64,000 nt of DNA from Oscillospiraceae bacterium (GTDB lineage Bacteria; Bacillota; Clostridia; Oscillospirales; Ruminococcaceae). Shown here piece after piece: positions 45,046-55,915 of the stretch (positions are counted from its first letter, which is position 1; every line of letters begins with the position of its first letter). The stretch is from NCBI GenBank assembly GCA_017405465.1, contig JAFRAJ010000039.1:104891-168890 (forward strand), written 5' to 3'. A program made the translations under genes and the position numbers. The notes under the pieces were generated by a model. That model searched no databases, was not told the origin of the DNA, and saw nothing but the letters and a program-made list of their open reading frames with translations.

Positions 45046-47664
45046 ATGAAAGAACTAGCAAAACAGTACAGTCCTAAAGAAGTAGAATCAAGAATCTACA
45101 ATGAATGGCTAGAAGGCGGTTATTTCTTAGCGGAAAGAGATCCCAAAAAGAAACCTTACACTATCATGATGCCTCCTCCCAACATTACGGGACAGCTTCA
45201 TATGGGGCACGCCCTTGATATGACTTTACAGGATGTCATCATCAGGACCAAGCGTATGCAGGGATACAGTGCTTTATGGCTTCCGGGAACAGATCATGCT
45301 TCGATCGCTACTGAGGCCAAGATCGTGGAAGCGATGAGGGAAGAAGGTCTTACCAAAGAAGATCTTGGACGTGACGGATTCCTCGAGCGTGCCTGGAAGT
45401 GGAAGGAACAGTACGGCGGCCGTATAGTTGAACAGCTAAAGTATCTGGGATCTTCATGTGACTGGTCACGTGAACGTTTCACACTTGATGAAGGATGCTC
45501 TAAAGCTGTTCTGGAAGTCTTCTGCAAACTGTATGAAAAAGGACTCATCTACAGAGGCGAGAGGATAATCAACTGGTGTCCTCATTGCCATACTTCCATC
45601 TCTGATGCTGAAGTTGAATTTGAAGAGCAGGACGGCTCGTTCTGGCATATCAGATATCCGTTCAGCGATGGCAGCGGATACATTGAACTCGCTACGACCA
45701 GGCCGGAGACTCTGCTGGGTGATACAGCTGTAGCCGTTAATCCTTCAGACGAAAGATATAAAGACGTAATAGGCAAGACTCTGACGCTTCCTCTCGTCGG
45801 CAGGGAGATACCTGTTGTTGCAGATGATTACGTAGAAACAGATTTCGGAACTGGTGCAGTTAAGATCACACCTGCTCACGATCCTAATGACTATGAGGTC
45901 GGACTTCGTCATAATCTGGAAGTGATCAATGTACTCGATGAGAGTGGAGTAATAAATGAAAACGGAGGGAAATACTGCGGTCTGGACAGGTATGAATGCC
46001 GCAAACAGATCGTAAAGGATCTTGAGAATGGCGGTTTTCTTGTCAGCGTAGAGCCATATAAGCATAATGTCGGTACATGCTACCGCTGCGGAACTACAGT
46101 TGAACCTCGCGTAAGCAAACAGTGGTTCGTAAAGATGCAGCCTCTTGCAGAACCCGCAATTAAAGCTGTTGAAGAAGGCGAAGTTAAATTCGTCCCTGAA
46201 AGGTTTTCAAAGACGTACTTCAACTGGATGTACAATATAAAAGACTGGTGCATCAGCCGTCAGCTGTGGTGGGGACACAGGATCCCAGCGTATTATTGTG
46301 ATGAATGCGGAGAACTAGTAGTTGCCAAGGAAGCGCCGGATCACTGCCCGAAGTGCGGTGGCCATATGCATCAGGATGAAGACACGCTGGATACCTGGTT
46401 CTCTTCTGCGCTGTGGCCGTTCTCTACGCTCGGCTGGCCTGAAAAGACAGAGGATCTGAAATACTTCTATCCTACGGATACTCTTGTTACCGGATATGAC
46501 ATTATCTTCTTCTGGGTGGCAAGAATGATATTCTCGGGTATCGAACATACCGGTGAGGTGCCCTTCAAGAACGTCTTCATGCACGGACTTGTCCGGGACG
46601 CACTGGGAAGGAAAATGTCCAAGTCTCTTGGCAATGGTGTTGATCCTGTTAACGTGATCGAGGAATACGGTGCGGACGCGCTCAGATTCATGCTTTCCAA
46701 CAGCGTCAGTCCCGGAAATGATATGCGCTACTCGGATGATAAGATCGTGGCAGCGAGAAACTTCTGCAATAAGATCTGGAACGCCGGCAGATTCATTCTG
46801 ATGAATGATGTGGACGATGTTGAGCCTGATTCACTCCCTGAAACGCTTGAGATAGAAGACAAGTGGATACTTACTCAACTCGAAGGAATGATCCAGGAAG
46901 TGAGTGCCAATCTTGAGAACTTCGAATTGGGTATTGCCGCCGGTAAAGTATACGATTTTGCCTGGGATGTGTTCTGTGACTGGTACGTAGAAATAGCAAA
47001 ACTGCGTTTGAACGGAGATGATGAAGCCCGTAAGAATGCTTGCAAGCAGGTGCTTGTCTATACATTTACAAGGATATTGCAGGTGCTTCATCCGTTTATG
47101 CCTTTCATAACAGAAGCTATCTATCAGGCACTTCCAACATCCTGTGAAAGCATCATGATCTCAAAATGGCCTGAGTATGATCCTTCACTCGTATTTGAAG
47201 CAGATGCCGCAAGGTTTGGAAAGATCATGGATCTTATCAAGGCTGTGAGAGTCATAAGATCCGAGAAGAATGTGCCCCCTTCCAAGCAGCTCGATATATC
47301 TGTAGAAACTGCCGAGACGGAAGTATTTATTGAAGGAGCAGAATTCATCAAACGTTTGGCGAAAGCCGCATCGGTGACTGTCGGCAGCAAGATTGATATA
47401 CCTGATGCAGTGCAGGCTGTAACTGATAGTGCGAGAGCACTTATACCTCTGTCAGAACTCGTAGACAGAGAGAAGGAGATAGCCAGACTTCAGAAAGAAC
47501 TGAAGAGTGTCGAAAAGGATATGGCTGGACTGGAAGGCCGGCTTTCAAATCCTCAGTTCCTCAGTAAGGCTCCTGAGAATGTAGTTGCCGCTGAAAAGGA
47601 AAAGCTTGAGAAACTGTCATCTAAAAAAGAAATGATCCTTGATAGTATCAGCAAGCTTGGATAA
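45046..47664 (+). CDS. valS: Valyl-tRNA synthetase
   Basis: Class Ia valyl-tRNA synthetase, 872 residues. HIGH-type motif in [15 protein letters not shown] (about 42-56), an editing domain (about 185-335) with [15 protein letters not shown], zinc-like CDECGEL..CPKCGGH (about 417-443), KMSKSLGN (about 523-530), an anticodon-binding domain and a C-terminal coiled coil (about 805-872) typical of ValRS. The ATG at 45046 behind AAGGAAGG is used; the frame is open through the T-box leader but that part is regulatory RNA. Expression is probably controlled by tRNA-Val charging through the leader. Confidence 0.98.
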   Translation: MKELAKQYSPKEVESRIYNEWLEGGYFLAERDPKKKPYTIMMPPPNITGQLHMGHALDMTLQDVIIRTKRMQGYSALWLPGTDHASIATEAKIVEAMREEGLTKEDLGRDGFLERAWKWKEQYGGRIVEQLKYLGSSCDWSRERFTLDEGCSKAVLEVFCKLYEKGLIYRGERIINWCPHCHTSISDAEVEFEEQDGSFWHIRYPFSDGSGYIELATTRPETLLGDTAVAVNPSDERYKDVIGKTLTLPLVGREIPVVADDYVETDFGTGAVKITPAHDPNDYEVGLRHNLEVINVLDESGVINENGGKYCGLDRYECRKQIVKDLENGGFLVSVEPYKHNVGTCYRCGTTVEPRVSKQWFVKMQPLAEPAIKAVEEGEVKFVPERFSKTYFNWMYNIKDWCISRQLWWGHRIPAYYCDECGELVVAKEAPDHCPKCGGHMHQDEDTLDTWFSSALWPFSTLGWPEKTEDLKYFYPTDTLVTGYDIIFFWVARMIFSGIEHTGEVPFKNVFMHGLVRDALGRKMSKSLGNGVDPVNVIEEYGADALRFMLSNSVSPGNDMRYSDDKIVAARNFCNKIWNAGRFILMNDVDDVEPDSLPETLEIEDKWILTQLEGMIQEVSANLENFELGIAAGKVYDFAWDVFCDWYVEIAKLRLNGDDEARKNACKQVLVYTFTRILQVLHPFMPFITEAIYQALPTSCESIMISKWPEYDPSLVFEADAARFGKIMDLIKAVRVIRSEKNVPPSKQLDISVETAETEVFIEGAEFIKRLAKAASVTVGSKIDIPDAVQAVTDSARALIPLSELVDREKEIARLQKELKSVEKDMAGLEGRLSNPQFLSKAPENVVAAEKEKLEKLSSKKEMILDSISKLG

Positions 47665-47682
47665 GCAAAACAGACAGAACAG

Positions 47683-47720
47683 GATCCGTCCGGAATAGTT
47701 TATTCCGGACGGATCTTACA
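47683..47720 (+). terminator. Hairpin after valS
   Basis: A perfect 15-bp stem (47683-47697 with 47701-47715, core GATCCGTCCGG) with a 3-base loop. The T tract is poor, so it may act as a terminator or as an RNA 3' stabiliser. Confidence 0.7.
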
Positions 47721-47770
47721 GTTGTGCGTATTATGAATAGAAAAGTAAGGGAGAATGGCGATATCAACTA

Positions 47771-47779
47771 TGATATAAT
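47771..47779 (+). promoter_or_regulatory. Extended -10 promoter of the ruv operon
   Basis: TGATATAAT is an extended -10 element (TGn followed by TATAAT), 22 bases before the ruvC start. No -35 box stands at the expected distance, which extended -10 promoters can tolerate. Confidence 0.55.
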
Positions 47780-47801
47780 GTCTTGAAGGCGGTGAACTGA
47801 A

Positions 47802-48311
47802 GTGAGGATTTTAGGAATTGACCCCGGATATGCTATCGTCGGCTACGGTGTGATCGACTATTTTTCAAATAATACATTTCACGTAGCAGCATACGGAGCT
47901 ATAACTACAGAACCTAACACTAAATTTGAGAACAGGCTCATGACGATCTATGACGGGATAAATACTGTTATAAACAGAACGAAACCTGAAGCGTTCGCTA
48001 TTGAGAAACTGTATTTTGTCAATAACGTCACTACTGGAATAGGCGTCGGAGAAGCCAGGGGGGTAACTCTTCTGGCAGCTGCTCAAGCTGGTCTTCCGAT
48101 ATACGAGTATTCACCTATGGCTGTGAAGCAGGCGGTTACCGGATACGGAAAAGCAGAAAAGAAACAGGTGATGGAACTTACAAGGATGATCCTTGGCTTA
48201 GATAAGATCCCTAAACCGGATGATACTGCTGACGCCTTAGCAGTCGCTATATGTCATGCTCACTCCAGCGCCTCCGCATTAGGGGAAATATACGCAAAAT
48301 ACGGTAAATAA
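47802..48311 (+). CDS. ruvC: Crossover junction endodeoxyribonuclease RuvC
   Basis: Holliday junction resolvase, 169 residues. RNase H-like fold with the acidic catalytic residues in place: Asp7 in ILGIDPGYAIVGYG, Glu68 in AIEKLYF, and Asp141/Asp144 in KPDDTADALAVAICHAH. The start is GTG with AAGGCGGTGA upstream. It leads the ruvC-ruvA-ruvB set, two bases from ruvA. RuvA and RuvB move the junction that RuvC cleaves. Confidence 0.96.
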   Translation: MRILGIDPGYAIVGYGVIDYFSNNTFHVAAYGAITTEPNTKFENRLMTIYDGINTVINRTKPEAFAIEKLYFVNNVTTGIGVGEARGVTLLAAAQAGLPIYEYSPMAVKQAVTGYGKAEKKQVMELTRMILGLDKIPKPDDTADALAVAICHAHSSASALGEIYAKYGK

Positions 48312-48313
48312 CT

Positions 48314-48907
48314 ATGATCTATTCACTAAATGGTATCCTTGAAGAAAAGATGACGGATTCTGCAGTAATAAGCTGCGGAGGTGTCGGTTATTCTGTTTCA
48401 TGCTCAGTAAACACGCTCTCAATGCTTCCTCAAGTCGGTGAAAAGGTGTTTATCTTTACAGTCCTGAGTATAAAAGAGAACGGAGTCGATCTGTTCGGTT
48501 TTGCCACTCAGAAAGAGCGCGACGCCTTCAAACTTCTTTGTTCAGTGAATGGCGTCGGACCGAAACTCGCGTTATCTGTACTTTCGACTTACGATCCCGA
48601 TAGGCTTGCTCTGCTGATAGCAAGCGGAGATTCTAAAGCTGTTACGGCATGTGCCGGAGTTGGACCGCGACTGGCACAGCGTATCGTACTAGAACTTAAG
48701 GACAAGATCCTGCAGCTTGATATAACTGGTATAGGCGAAGTCGTAAGCTCTTCTTCTGACGGAACTGCTACTGCAGACGCTATTGCTGCATTGCTGTCGC
48801 TTGGTTTCACTCAGTCAGAAGCAGCTGCTGCAGTCGCAGGGCTTCCTGCAGATCTTAGTACTGAGGATATGATAGCTGCTGCACTTAGATCACTGGCATC
48901 CAGGTGA
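48314..48907 (+). CDS. ruvA: Holliday junction branch migration protein RuvA
   Basis: RuvA tetramers hold the four-way junction for the RuvB motor. 197 residues: N-terminal OB domain (about 1-63, [13 protein letters not shown]), two helix-hairpin-helix motifs ([18 protein letters not shown], about 75-92, and [21 protein letters not shown], about 114-134), and a C-terminal domain (about 155-197) that contacts RuvB. The stop overlaps the GTG at 48904 upstream of ruvB. Confidence 0.96.
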   Translation: MIYSLNGILEEKMTDSAVISCGGVGYSVSCSVNTLSMLPQVGEKVFIFTVLSIKENGVDLFGFATQKERDAFKLLCSVNGVGPKLALSVLSTYDPDRLALLIASGDSKAVTACAGVGPRLAQRIVLELKDKILQLDITGIGEVVSSSSDGTATADAIAALLSLGFTQSEAAAAVAGLPADLSTEDMIAAALRSLASR

Positions 48908-48912
48908 ATGAT

Positions 48913-49956
48913 ATGAAAGATTTTTTCGATGACAGAATAATAGAACCGGGATTTCTGGAGGAAGACGCTGATGTCGCTTTGACTCTGCGTCCTCTGACTT
49001 TGGACGAATTCGTCGGACAGCCTCAGCTGAAAGAGAATCTTGCTGTAAGTATAGAAGCTGCTAAGAAGCGCGGAGAGTCGTTAGATCATATCCTGTTTTA
49101 CGGACCTCCTGGACTCGGGAAAACTACTCTGGCGCAGATTGTTGCCAGAGAGATGGGTGTAAACATTAGGGTGACTTCCGGCCCGGCTATAGAAAAACCG
49201 GGAGATCTTGCAGCGATCCTTACCGGTCTATCTCAGGGAGATATCCTTTTTATAGACGAGATACATCGCCTTTCAAGACAGGTAGAAGAGGTACTTTACC
49301 CTGCACTTGAAGACTTTTCACTGGATATCATCATTGGAAAAGGCCCTGCAGCGAGATCCATCAGGATCGACCTGAAGCCGTTTACTTTGATCGGGGCGAC
49401 AACAAGATCGGGAATGATTTCATCTCCTATGAGAGACAGATTCGGAATGCTGATGAAGCTGGATATGTATTCCGCGGAAGATCTTGCAAAAATAGTTATC
49501 AGATCAGCGGGGATTCTCGGCCTGGAGATAGCAGATCAGGAAGGACCTTTGGAGATAGCAAAAAGATCCAGGGGCACTCCAAGAATCGCAAACAGACTGC
49601 TTAAAAGAGTCAGAGATTATAGTCAGGTATTAGGTGACGGCAGTGTAAATCTGGAAGCTGTGAATATGACACTGGAGAAGATGGGAATAGATGAGCTGGG
49701 ACTGGATGCTCTAGACAGAAGGCTTCTAAAGGCTGTCATAACAAATTACGGCGGAGGACCAGTAGGTCTAGAAACTATCGCAGCTATGCTCGGAGAAGAC
49801 GCCGGTACTCTGGAAGATGTATGCGAGCCTTATCTGATGCAGATAGGTTTCCTTAACAGGACTCCCAGAGGAAGATATGTGACTCAGGCTGCATATGAAC
49901 ATCTCGGGATGAAAATGCTTGATAGCAGAAACGGAAACCAGACCAGTTTGTATTGA
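48913..49956 (+). CDS. ruvB: Holliday junction branch migration ATPase RuvB
   Basis: AAA+ hexameric motor of branch migration, 347 residues. [12 protein letters not shown] (about 23-34), Walker [14 protein letters not shown] (about 58-70), Walker [11 protein letters not shown] (about 112-121), GATTRSGM with the sensor region, and the C-terminal winged helix with [10 protein letters not shown]. The ATG at 48913 is chosen because AGGTGA (48902-48907) is then correctly spaced; a GTG three codons upstream overlaps that site. Confidence 0.96.
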   Translation: MKDFFDDRIIEPGFLEEDADVALTLRPLTLDEFVGQPQLKENLAVSIEAAKKRGESLDHILFYGPPGLGKTTLAQIVAREMGVNIRVTSGPAIEKPGDLAAILTGLSQGDILFIDEIHRLSRQVEEVLYPALEDFSLDIIIGKGPAARSIRIDLKPFTLIGATTRSGMISSPMRDRFGMLMKLDMYSAEDLAKIVIRSAGILGLEIADQEGPLEIAKRSRGTPRIANRLLKRVRDYSQVLGDGSVNLEAVNMTLEKMGIDELGLDALDRRLLKAVITNYGGGPVGLETIAAMLGEDAGTLEDVCEPYLMQIGFLNRTPRGRYVTQAAYEHLGMKMLDSRNGNQTSLY

Positions 49957-49973
49957 GCAGAACAGGGTGTTTT

Positions 49974-50840
49974 ATGAGAACTGCAGAAGATTGGAAAGAC
50001 TATGAGCTTATAGATACTTCATCGGGAAATAGACTGGAACGATGGGGCAGGTATATTCTTGTTCGGCCGGATCCTCAGGTGATCTGGAAGACTGAAAAGA
50101 CTGATTCGCTATGGAGTAGTGCTGATGCGGTATATCACCGTTCCAGTGCGGGAGGTGGATCCTGGGAGTACATCAGAAGGCTTCCTGAAGAATGGACAAT
50201 AGAGTGGAACGGATTAAGGATGTATGTCACTCCCACGAATTTCAAACACACAGGAGTATTTCCGGAGCAGGCTGCAAACTGGAGCATTTATGAAGAGCTG
50301 ATACGGAATTCGGGAAGACCGATAACGGTTCTGAATCTGTTTGGATATACTGGCATTGCTTCTCTTGCTTGTCTCAGGGCTGGTGCTTCAGTATGTCATG
50401 TTGATGCCAGCAAAGGAATGGTTTCTCAGGCGAAGAGAAATGCTCAGCTGAATGGTCTGGAGGATCGTCCGTGCAGGTGGATAGTCGATGATTGTATGAA
50501 ATTCGTTCTCAGAGAAAAGAGAAGAGGACGGACATATGACGCCATCATCATGGATCCGCCAAGCTATGGACGCGGTCCATCCGGTGAAGTCTGGAGATTT
50601 GAAGAAGACATCTATGATCTGGTTAAAGCTTGTGCAGAATTGTTATCAGATGATCCGCTTTTCTTCACTGTTAACTGTTATACTACCGGAGTCTCACAGT
50701 CATCTGTAGGATATCTTCTTTCCGAAATACTAAAAAGTTATAACGGAAACGTATACAGCGATGAGATCGGTATACCGGTAACTGACAGCGGCCTCATACT
50801 CCCATGCGGGAATACATCGATTTTTATGAAGAGGGTATAG
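49974..50840 (+). CDS. Class I SAM-dependent methyltransferase, RlmI/RlmK-like
   Basis: A 288-residue methyltransferase. A short N-terminal part (about 1-100) is followed by a Rossmann domain with motif [21 protein letters not shown] (about 115-134), [20 protein letters not shown] (about 138-157), and motif [14 protein letters not shown] (about 188-199), the DPPSYG form seen in rRNA cytosine C5 and guanine N2 methyltransferases related to RlmI and RlmK/L. The exact substrate base is not evident. The ATG at 49974 has AGGGTG upstream; a TTG at 49953 overlapping the ruvB stop is an alternative. It ends on the first base of the ecfA1 GTG start. Confidence 0.85.
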   Translation: MRTAEDWKDYELIDTSSGNRLERWGRYILVRPDPQVIWKTEKTDSLWSSADAVYHRSSAGGGSWEYIRRLPEEWTIEWNGLRMYVTPTNFKHTGVFPEQAANWSIYEELIRNSGRPITVLNLFGYTGIASLACLRAGASVCHVDASKGMVSQAKRNAQLNGLEDRPCRWIVDDCMKFVLREKRRGRTYDAIIMDPPSYGRGPSGEVWRFEEDIYDLVKACAELLSDDPLFFTVNCYTTGVSQSSVGYLLSEILKSYNGNVYSDEIGIPVTDSGLILPCGNTSIFMKRV

Positions 50841-51676
50841 TGAGTAGCTTAATTAAATTCGACAATGTTTCATTTTCATATGGCAAGAATTCCGTTCTTC
50901 AGGACATTGATCTTTCAGTGGAGAAGGGCGAATTTCTTGCTGTATTGGGATATAACGGGTCTGGAAAATCTACAATGGCAAAACTGATCAACGGTATCCT
51001 GGTGCCGTCTTCGGGTAAGGTATATGTTGACGGGATGGATACATCAGACGAGAAGAATCTGTCGGAGATCAGGAAGAAAGCCGGAATGGTTTTTCAGAAT
51101 CCAGATAACCAGATCGTCGCTACGATCGTAGAGGAAGACGTTGCTTTTGCTCCTGAGAACTTAGGACTCGATCCTAAAGAGATAAGGACTCGTGTCGATG
51201 ATGCCATAAAAGCAGTTGGATTGGAAAAACATATAAAGGACGCGCCTCATAAGCTGTCAGGGGGACAGAAACAGAGAGTGGCTATTGCTGGCGTACTGGC
51301 AATGAGACCAATGTGTATAATACTTGACGAACCTACTGCTATGCTGGATCCAAAAGGCAGATCCCTGGTGATGAACGTTATTAACAGGCTTAACAGGGAA
51401 AACGGTATCACTGTAGTGCTAATAACACATTTTATGGAAGAAGCTGTTCTGGCAGACAGGATAATCGTACTTGCAAACGGAAAGATCGCTATGGAAGGAA
51501 CTCCCAGGACGATCTTTTCTGAGAAAGATAAAGTTACTTCCCTTGGTCTTGAGGTTCCTCCTGTTACTGAATTGGCGATAAAATTGTCGGAAAATGGGAT
51601 AAAAGTCAGTAAGGATATAATCAGACCTGAAGAACTGATTGAAGCGATCACTGCACTGAAGGAGGATATACATTGA
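50840..51676 (+). CDS. ecfA1: Energy-coupling factor transporter ATPase EcfA1
   Basis: ATPase subunit of an ECF vitamin/metal importer, 278 residues, cytoplasmic. Walker [13 protein letters not shown] (about 37-48), Q-loop [10 protein letters not shown] (about 86-95), signature LSGGQKQR, Walker [15 protein letters not shown], switch His in ITHFMEEA. The FQNPDNQ form is typical of EcfA1. The start is a GTG overlapping the previous stop by one base, with GAGGG upstream. It overlaps ecfA2 by four bases (TTGA). Confidence 0.94.
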   Translation: MSSLIKFDNVSFSYGKNSVLQDIDLSVEKGEFLAVLGYNGSGKSTMAKLINGILVPSSGKVYVDGMDTSDEKNLSEIRKKAGMVFQNPDNQIVATIVEEDVAFAPENLGLDPKEIRTRVDDAIKAVGLEKHIKDAPHKLSGGQKQRVAIAGVLAMRPMCIILDEPTAMLDPKGRSLVMNVINRLNRENGITVVLITHFMEEAVLADRIIVLANGKIAMEGTPRTIFSEKDKVTSLGLEVPPVTELAIKLSENGIKVSKDIIRPEELIEAITALKEDIH

Positions 51677-52536
51677 GCGTCATCAGACTTGAAAATGTAG
51701 GATTCACCTATCAGAAAGGTATGCCTGACGAAAAAACAGCAGTATCGGAAGTCTCCCTTACTTTTAAGGAAGGCAGTTTTGTAGGTGTCATTGGCCATAC
51801 CGGCAGTGGTAAATCTACACTGATACAGATGCTGAACGGCCTTATCAAACCGACTGCCGGCAGTGTCTTTATAGATGATGAGGATATCTGGAGCGATACT
51901 TCAAAGCTTCGTGACAAGAGGTTCAAAGTAGGGTTGGTCCTTCAGTATCCCGAATACCAGCTGTTTGAAGAGACAGTCAAGAAAGATATCGCATTTGGAC
52001 CGAGAAATCTCGGACTCAGCGAAGAAGAGATAGAAGAGCGGATAATAGAGGCTGCCGGTTATCTGCATCTTTCTCCGGAATTACTGGAAAGGTCTCCTTT
52101 TGATCTTTCCGGAGGTGAAAAAAGAAGAGCTGCTATCGCCGGAGTTCTTGCCATGAGACCTGATGTCCTAGTCTTGGATGAACCGACCGCAGGGCTTGAT
52201 CCTAAAGGAAGGAAAGACATTCTTGAGGTGATAGATAATTATCACAGGAAAGAGAACAAGACCATTATCCTGGTCTCTCATTCGATGGATGATGTGGCCA
52301 GATATGCTGATACAGTTCTTGTTATGAATTCTGGAAAAGTGATGTATTATGACACGGTAGAAGAAGTATTTAAGCATTCTTCAGAGTTGAGAGAGACTGG
52401 TCTTAATATCCCTACCGTTACGGATATACTGCTTACGCTGAATGAGCGCGGGATCGGTGTTGATACGGATATCTATACAGTAGAAAAAGCAGCTGACACA
52501 ATAACAGCTGCCGTGAAGAGAGAAGTGCATATATGA
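51673..52536 (+). CDS. ecfA2: Energy-coupling factor transporter ATPase EcfA2
   Basis: The second, non-identical ATPase of the ECF module, 287 residues. Walker [13 protein letters not shown] (about 37-48), Q-loop [10 protein letters not shown] (about 94-103, typical of EcfA2), signature LSGGEKRR, Walker [29 protein letters not shown]. It begins with a TTG that overlaps the ecfA1 stop and has a perfect AAGGAGGAT ribosome-binding site. It ends with an ATGA overlap with ecfT. Confidence 0.95.
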   Translation: MSVIRLENVGFTYQKGMPDEKTAVSEVSLTFKEGSFVGVIGHTGSGKSTLIQMLNGLIKPTAGSVFIDDEDIWSDTSKLRDKRFKVGLVLQYPEYQLFEETVKKDIAFGPRNLGLSEEEIEERIIEAAGYLHLSPELLERSPFDLSGGEKRRAAIAGVLAMRPDVLVLDEPTAGLDPKGRKDILEVIDNYHRKENKTIILVSHSMDDVARYADTVLVMNSGKVMYYDTVEEVFKHSSELRETGLNIPTVTDILLTLNERGIGVDTDIYTVEKAADTITAAVKREVHI

Positions 52537-53327
52537 GAGATATCACATTAGGACAGTATATAAACGGTGATTCACCGATACACAGGCTTGATCCAAGAGT
52601 CAGGCTTATTCTTACGCTTGTATATATAATCATACTGTTCTCATTCAAGAGCATTCTCCAGATGATTCTTGCGCTGGTGTTTATATTGATCGCCTATGCT
52701 ATCGTCAAGATCCCGCTCAAGATGCTTCTTAAGAGCCTTAAGCCTATAATACCGATAGTTTTGTTTACTTCCATTCTGAATATGTTCTTCATCAGCGGAG
52801 ATGTAGTCTTCTCATTCTGGAAGATCTCAGTAACAAAACAAGGATTATATTACGCAGCCCTGATGTCATTGAGGGTGATTTGTCTGCTTGCCGGATCATC
52901 ATTGCTGACATATACATCTACCCCCATCGAGTTGACCGGTGCACTGGAATCGCTTTTTAAACCACTTACCAAACTGGGATTTCCAGTGAATGATCTTGCG
53001 ATGATGATGACTATTGCGTTGAGGTTCATTCCTACGCTTCTTGAAGAGACCGATAAGATCATGGCCGCGCAGAAATCGCGCGGAGCGAATCTTGATACTG
53101 GAAAACTGTTTGAAAGGATCAAAGCTCTAACACCGATCCTTATACCGCTGTTCGTTTCTGCATTCAGAAGAGCTGATGAGCTGGCGCTTGCAATGGAATG
53201 CAGGTGTTATAACGGAGGAGAAGGACGCACTAGACTCAATGAACTCAGGCTGAAAAGATCCGATTTGAAGGCAACATTAGTTTTCTGCCTGTTCTGTGTG
53301 CTGCTTGTCCTTGCGGGGAAGATATAG
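52533..53327 (+). CDS. ecfT: Energy-coupling factor transporter transmembrane protein EcfT
   Basis: The membrane scaffold that links EcfA1/EcfA2 to interchangeable substrate-binding S proteins. 264 residues: GDSPIHRLDPRVRLILTLVYI (about 10-30), several membrane helices (about 28-125 and 238-262), and cytoplasmic coupling helices with the two arginine motifs QKSRGAN (about 183-189) and MECRCYN (about 217-223). No S component lies in the window, so the module probably serves several S proteins encoded elsewhere, as in group II ECF systems. Confidence 0.95.
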   Translation: MRDITLGQYINGDSPIHRLDPRVRLILTLVYIIILFSFKSILQMILALVFILIAYAIVKIPLKMLLKSLKPIIPIVLFTSILNMFFISGDVVFSFWKISVTKQGLYYAALMSLRVICLLAGSSLLTYTSTPIELTGALESLFKPLTKLGFPVNDLAMMMTIALRFIPTLLEETDKIMAAQKSRGANLDTGKLFERIKALTPILIPLFVSAFRRADELALAMECRCYNGGEGRTRLNELRLKRSDLKATLVFCLFCVLLVLAGKI

Positions 53328-53328
53328 G

Positions 53329-54066
53329 ATGGCTTCAAATTATCTTGTTCAGATATCCTTCGTGGGCACTTCGTATCATGGTTCACAGATTCAGAAGAAT
53401 GCTGTATCAGTACAATCTGTATTTCAAGATGCCGTCTGCTCGTTATTAGGCTATCTGCCGGATATGAAGTTCTGTTCACGCACTGATTCAGGCGTCCATG
53501 CCCGAAGATTTTATATCAGCTTTTTTATCGAGCATGGAATGGATTGTGAAGAGATCCGCAATGCATTGAACGCAAGGCTTCCTGCAGATATCCGCGTCAA
53601 TGAGATCAGAAATGTCCCGGATGATTTTCACGCCAGATATTCTGCGAAGGGAAAGACCTATGAATATCTTATCTGGAATTCCAGAGTTATGAATCCTTTT
53701 TTACTGGACAGAGCATATCAGTTCTCTCCACAGATTGATGAGTCGGAGATGAACAGAATAGCTTCTGTTTTCTCTGGAAGGCATGATTTCTCTTCTTTTT
53801 GTTCAGTTAAAAGCTCTGTAGATAATAAAGTCAGATCTGTTTCTGATATATCGGTTTCACGCTGCGGGGAAATGGTAAAGATCAGTATCTCTGCAGACGG
53901 GTTTCTTTATAACATGGCCCGTATAATAGTCGGAGCGCTATTGCAGACAGTGCGCGGGAAGCTCTGCAGAGAAGATCTGGAGCTATATCTGAATGGCAAG
54001 CCCAGAGATAATCTGCTTATCACAGCCCCAGCTTGCGGACTCTATCTGACGGAGGTCTATTATTGA
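53329..54066 (+). CDS. truA: tRNA pseudouridine(38-40) synthase TruA
   Basis: TruA isomerises uridines 38-40 in the anticodon stem. 245 residues: QISFVGTSYHGSQIQ (about 6-20), the catalytic loop CSRTDSGVHARRFYISF (about 47-63, Asp is the nucleophile), GKTYEYLIW (about 106-114), FLYNMARIIVGALLQ (about 197-211) and the C-terminal ITAPACGLYLTEVYY. The start is two bases after the ecfT stop; the ecfT-truA adjacency is common in Bacillota. It overlaps the next gene by TTGA. Confidence 0.96.
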   Translation: MASNYLVQISFVGTSYHGSQIQKNAVSVQSVFQDAVCSLLGYLPDMKFCSRTDSGVHARRFYISFFIEHGMDCEEIRNALNARLPADIRVNEIRNVPDDFHARYSAKGKTYEYLIWNSRVMNPFLLDRAYQFSPQIDESEMNRIASVFSGRHDFSSFCSVKSSVDNKVRSVSDISVSRCGEMVKISISADGFLYNMARIIVGALLQTVRGKLCREDLELYLNGKPRDNLLITAPACGLYLTEVYY

Positions 54067-55238
54067 GCAGTTCTAACAACAATGAAATAGCAAGAGCCAG
54101 AAGAGCTAAATACAGAAAAGCTCGATGGAAACGCATTATGTCGGTTCTGGCTGTTATCGCCATTATCTTTGTATGTATAGTGTCGGTCTCTTTCTATTCC
54201 AGTGTATTCAGTTATGATGTCAGAGATTTTTTGAAATCGACGTTTGCTATAGGCTCATTTCCAGTAGACATAGAGGATGGAGCCGTTCAGGAAAAAGGCG
54301 TTGGTGCCAGAACTTTGTACATGCTTAACGGTGCGGTTCTTAAAAACATTTCAGGGACTGGCGCTGAATTGCTGGAATATCACCACAGTATCTCCAATCC
54401 TGGATTAGCTGTTTCTGGTAACAGAGCAGTCGTATACTCCAGGGGAGGGAAAAGCTACAAAGTATTCAACAGAACTATGATGCTTTTCAGCGGTAGCACT
54501 TCAAATCCGATCATCTCCGTTGCTGTGACTCCTTCCGGCAAAACCGCTTTCCTTACTTCCGGAGAAGTATATACAGGAGAGCTTACAGTTTTTGATCGAA
54601 AAGGTGATAAGATATTCACTTGGTATGGCTCAGAAGGTTTCCCGACCGGGGTATATGCTTCTTCTTATCGGAACAGTGCAGTGATACTGGGAGTAAAGAG
54701 TATCGATGGAGCTCTGTTTACCACGGTTTGCTGTATTGATTTGGATGCAAAAACTGAACGTGCTGTTTTTGAACTCGAAGGAATGCCGCTTAAAGCTCTT
54801 CTTGATAATGATTCTGTCATCGTTTTTCTTGACAGTAAATGTGTCAGATGCGATTTTAAAGGACAGGTTCTTGCTGAGTATAGTTATAATGGGCGATCTA
54901 TTCTGGATATTAGGAGTGATTCGGGTAAGAACATAGCGATTGCATTCGGCGATAATAAAAGAAGCGAGATAAATAGTATCGTTATCCTTACGCGTAAACT
55001 GTCCGAGGTCTGCAATATAGACCACAGAGATTTCATTGAGGATATGTGGGTCAGCAATGACAGAGTTTTTGTTCTCAGCAGGGGAAAGATAGATGCATAT
55101 TCTCATGCTGGGCTACTTCAGGAGATATATCATTGTGATATTTCAACATATTCGATAGTATACTTCGGCGGAGTGATCAGACTGGAACCAAGATGCCTGA
55201 TCAAATCATCTAGGAACGACGTGGAGGAGATTGAATAG
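54063..55238 (+). CDS. DUF5711-like membrane-anchored protein
   Basis: A 391-residue protein with a basic N-terminus (EIARARRAKYRKARWKR), a single membrane helix (about residues 26-48) and a large extracytoplasmic part of beta strands with WD/beta-propeller-like spacing (blades around VYSRGGKSYKVFNR, ISVAVTPSGKTAFLTSG and VCCIDLDAKTERAVF). It resembles the DUF5711 proteins found near cvpA and truA in Clostridia, whose function is unknown. The start is a TTG overlapping the truA stop; GGAGG lies 7 bases upstream, which supports it. cvpA follows two bases after. Confidence 0.7.
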   Translation: MSSSNNNEIARARRAKYRKARWKRIMSVLAVIAIIFVCIVSVSFYSSVFSYDVRDFLKSTFAIGSFPVDIEDGAVQEKGVGARTLYMLNGAVLKNISGTGAELLEYHHSISNPGLAVSGNRAVVYSRGGKSYKVFNRTMMLFSGSTSNPIISVAVTPSGKTAFLTSGEVYTGELTVFDRKGDKIFTWYGSEGFPTGVYASSYRNSAVILGVKSIDGALFTTVCCIDLDAKTERAVFELEGMPLKALLDNDSVIVFLDSKCVRCDFKGQVLAEYSYNGRSILDIRSDSGKNIAIAFGDNKRSEINSIVILTRKLSEVCNIDHRDFIEDMWVSNDRVFVLSRGKIDAYSHAGLLQEIYHCDISTYSIVYFGGVIRLEPRCLIKSSRNDVEEIE

Positions 55239-55240
55239 TA

Positions 55241-55897
55241 ATGAATGTATCATTGTATTATGATTTGTTCTTAGCCGTTTTTCTGATTCTTTTCTTCTTT
55301 ATCTTTTACAAGAAGGGATTCGTTGGCTCATTCATTAACGTGTTTGGGCTTGTCATAGCGTTTCTCGGAGGAAATTATGTCAGCAATTCGGCGTCAAAAA
55401 CGATCTATGACAGATTATTAAAAGACAGGTTGACAGAATATGTCACAAAAAACATACAAAAGATACAGAGCGGGATCTCTGATACATTTTCAAATGGTCT
55501 GATAGGGAAACTGTTCAGTAATTTCATCAAAGAACAATCTCTTGACTCTGACGCCTCGGAACTTGCAGACCGGTTTATTAATCATTCTCTTGAAAGCAAC
55601 TGTATCAATGTGATCAGGATGATTGTTTTTGTTTTGGTATTCATCCTGGCAATCATACTGATCAGGTTGTTGTCATCAGCTCTAGAAGGCGTAAATGAAC
55701 TGCCGATAGTCGGATTTCCTAACCAGTTGCTTGGCGGTGCATTAGGACTGGTGATCGGGCTGGTTATCCTGTTCATCTTATGTTCATTAATGAGCCTTAT
55801 ACTCGACATATGGTCGACATCTTGGTTCAATAAAGATGTGATCGAAGGGTCGTTCCTGTTCTCAAAATTGTTTGAGTTAAACCCGTTTTATACATAA
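55241..55897 (+). CDS. cvpA: CvpA-family membrane protein
   Basis: A 218-residue integral membrane protein with about four helices: 7-25, 28-46, 122-143 and 160-190. The first two helices with YKKGFVGSFINVFGLVIAFLGGNYVS (about 24-49) and the late NELPIVGFPNQLLGGALGLVIGLV (about 152-175) match the CvpA family, named for colicin V production in Escherichia coli but with a broader, unclear role. A long soluble segment (about 55-118) separates the helix pairs. It is in the same run as the DUF5711-like gene. Confidence 0.85.
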   Translation: MNVSLYYDLFLAVFLILFFFIFYKKGFVGSFINVFGLVIAFLGGNYVSNSASKTIYDRLLKDRLTEYVTKNIQKIQSGISDTFSNGLIGKLFSNFIKEQSLDSDASELADRFINHSLESNCINVIRMIVFVLVFILAIILIRLLSSALEGVNELPIVGFPNQLLGGALGLVIGLVILFILCSLMSLILDIWSTSWFNKDVIEGSFLFSKLFELNPFYT

Positions 55898-55915
55898 TTA
55901 CAGGTAGATTTATAA

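Noticed and set aside
50800..50840. Riboswitch in front of the ecf genes
   Set aside because: ecfA1 overlaps the previous gene, leaving no space for a leader.
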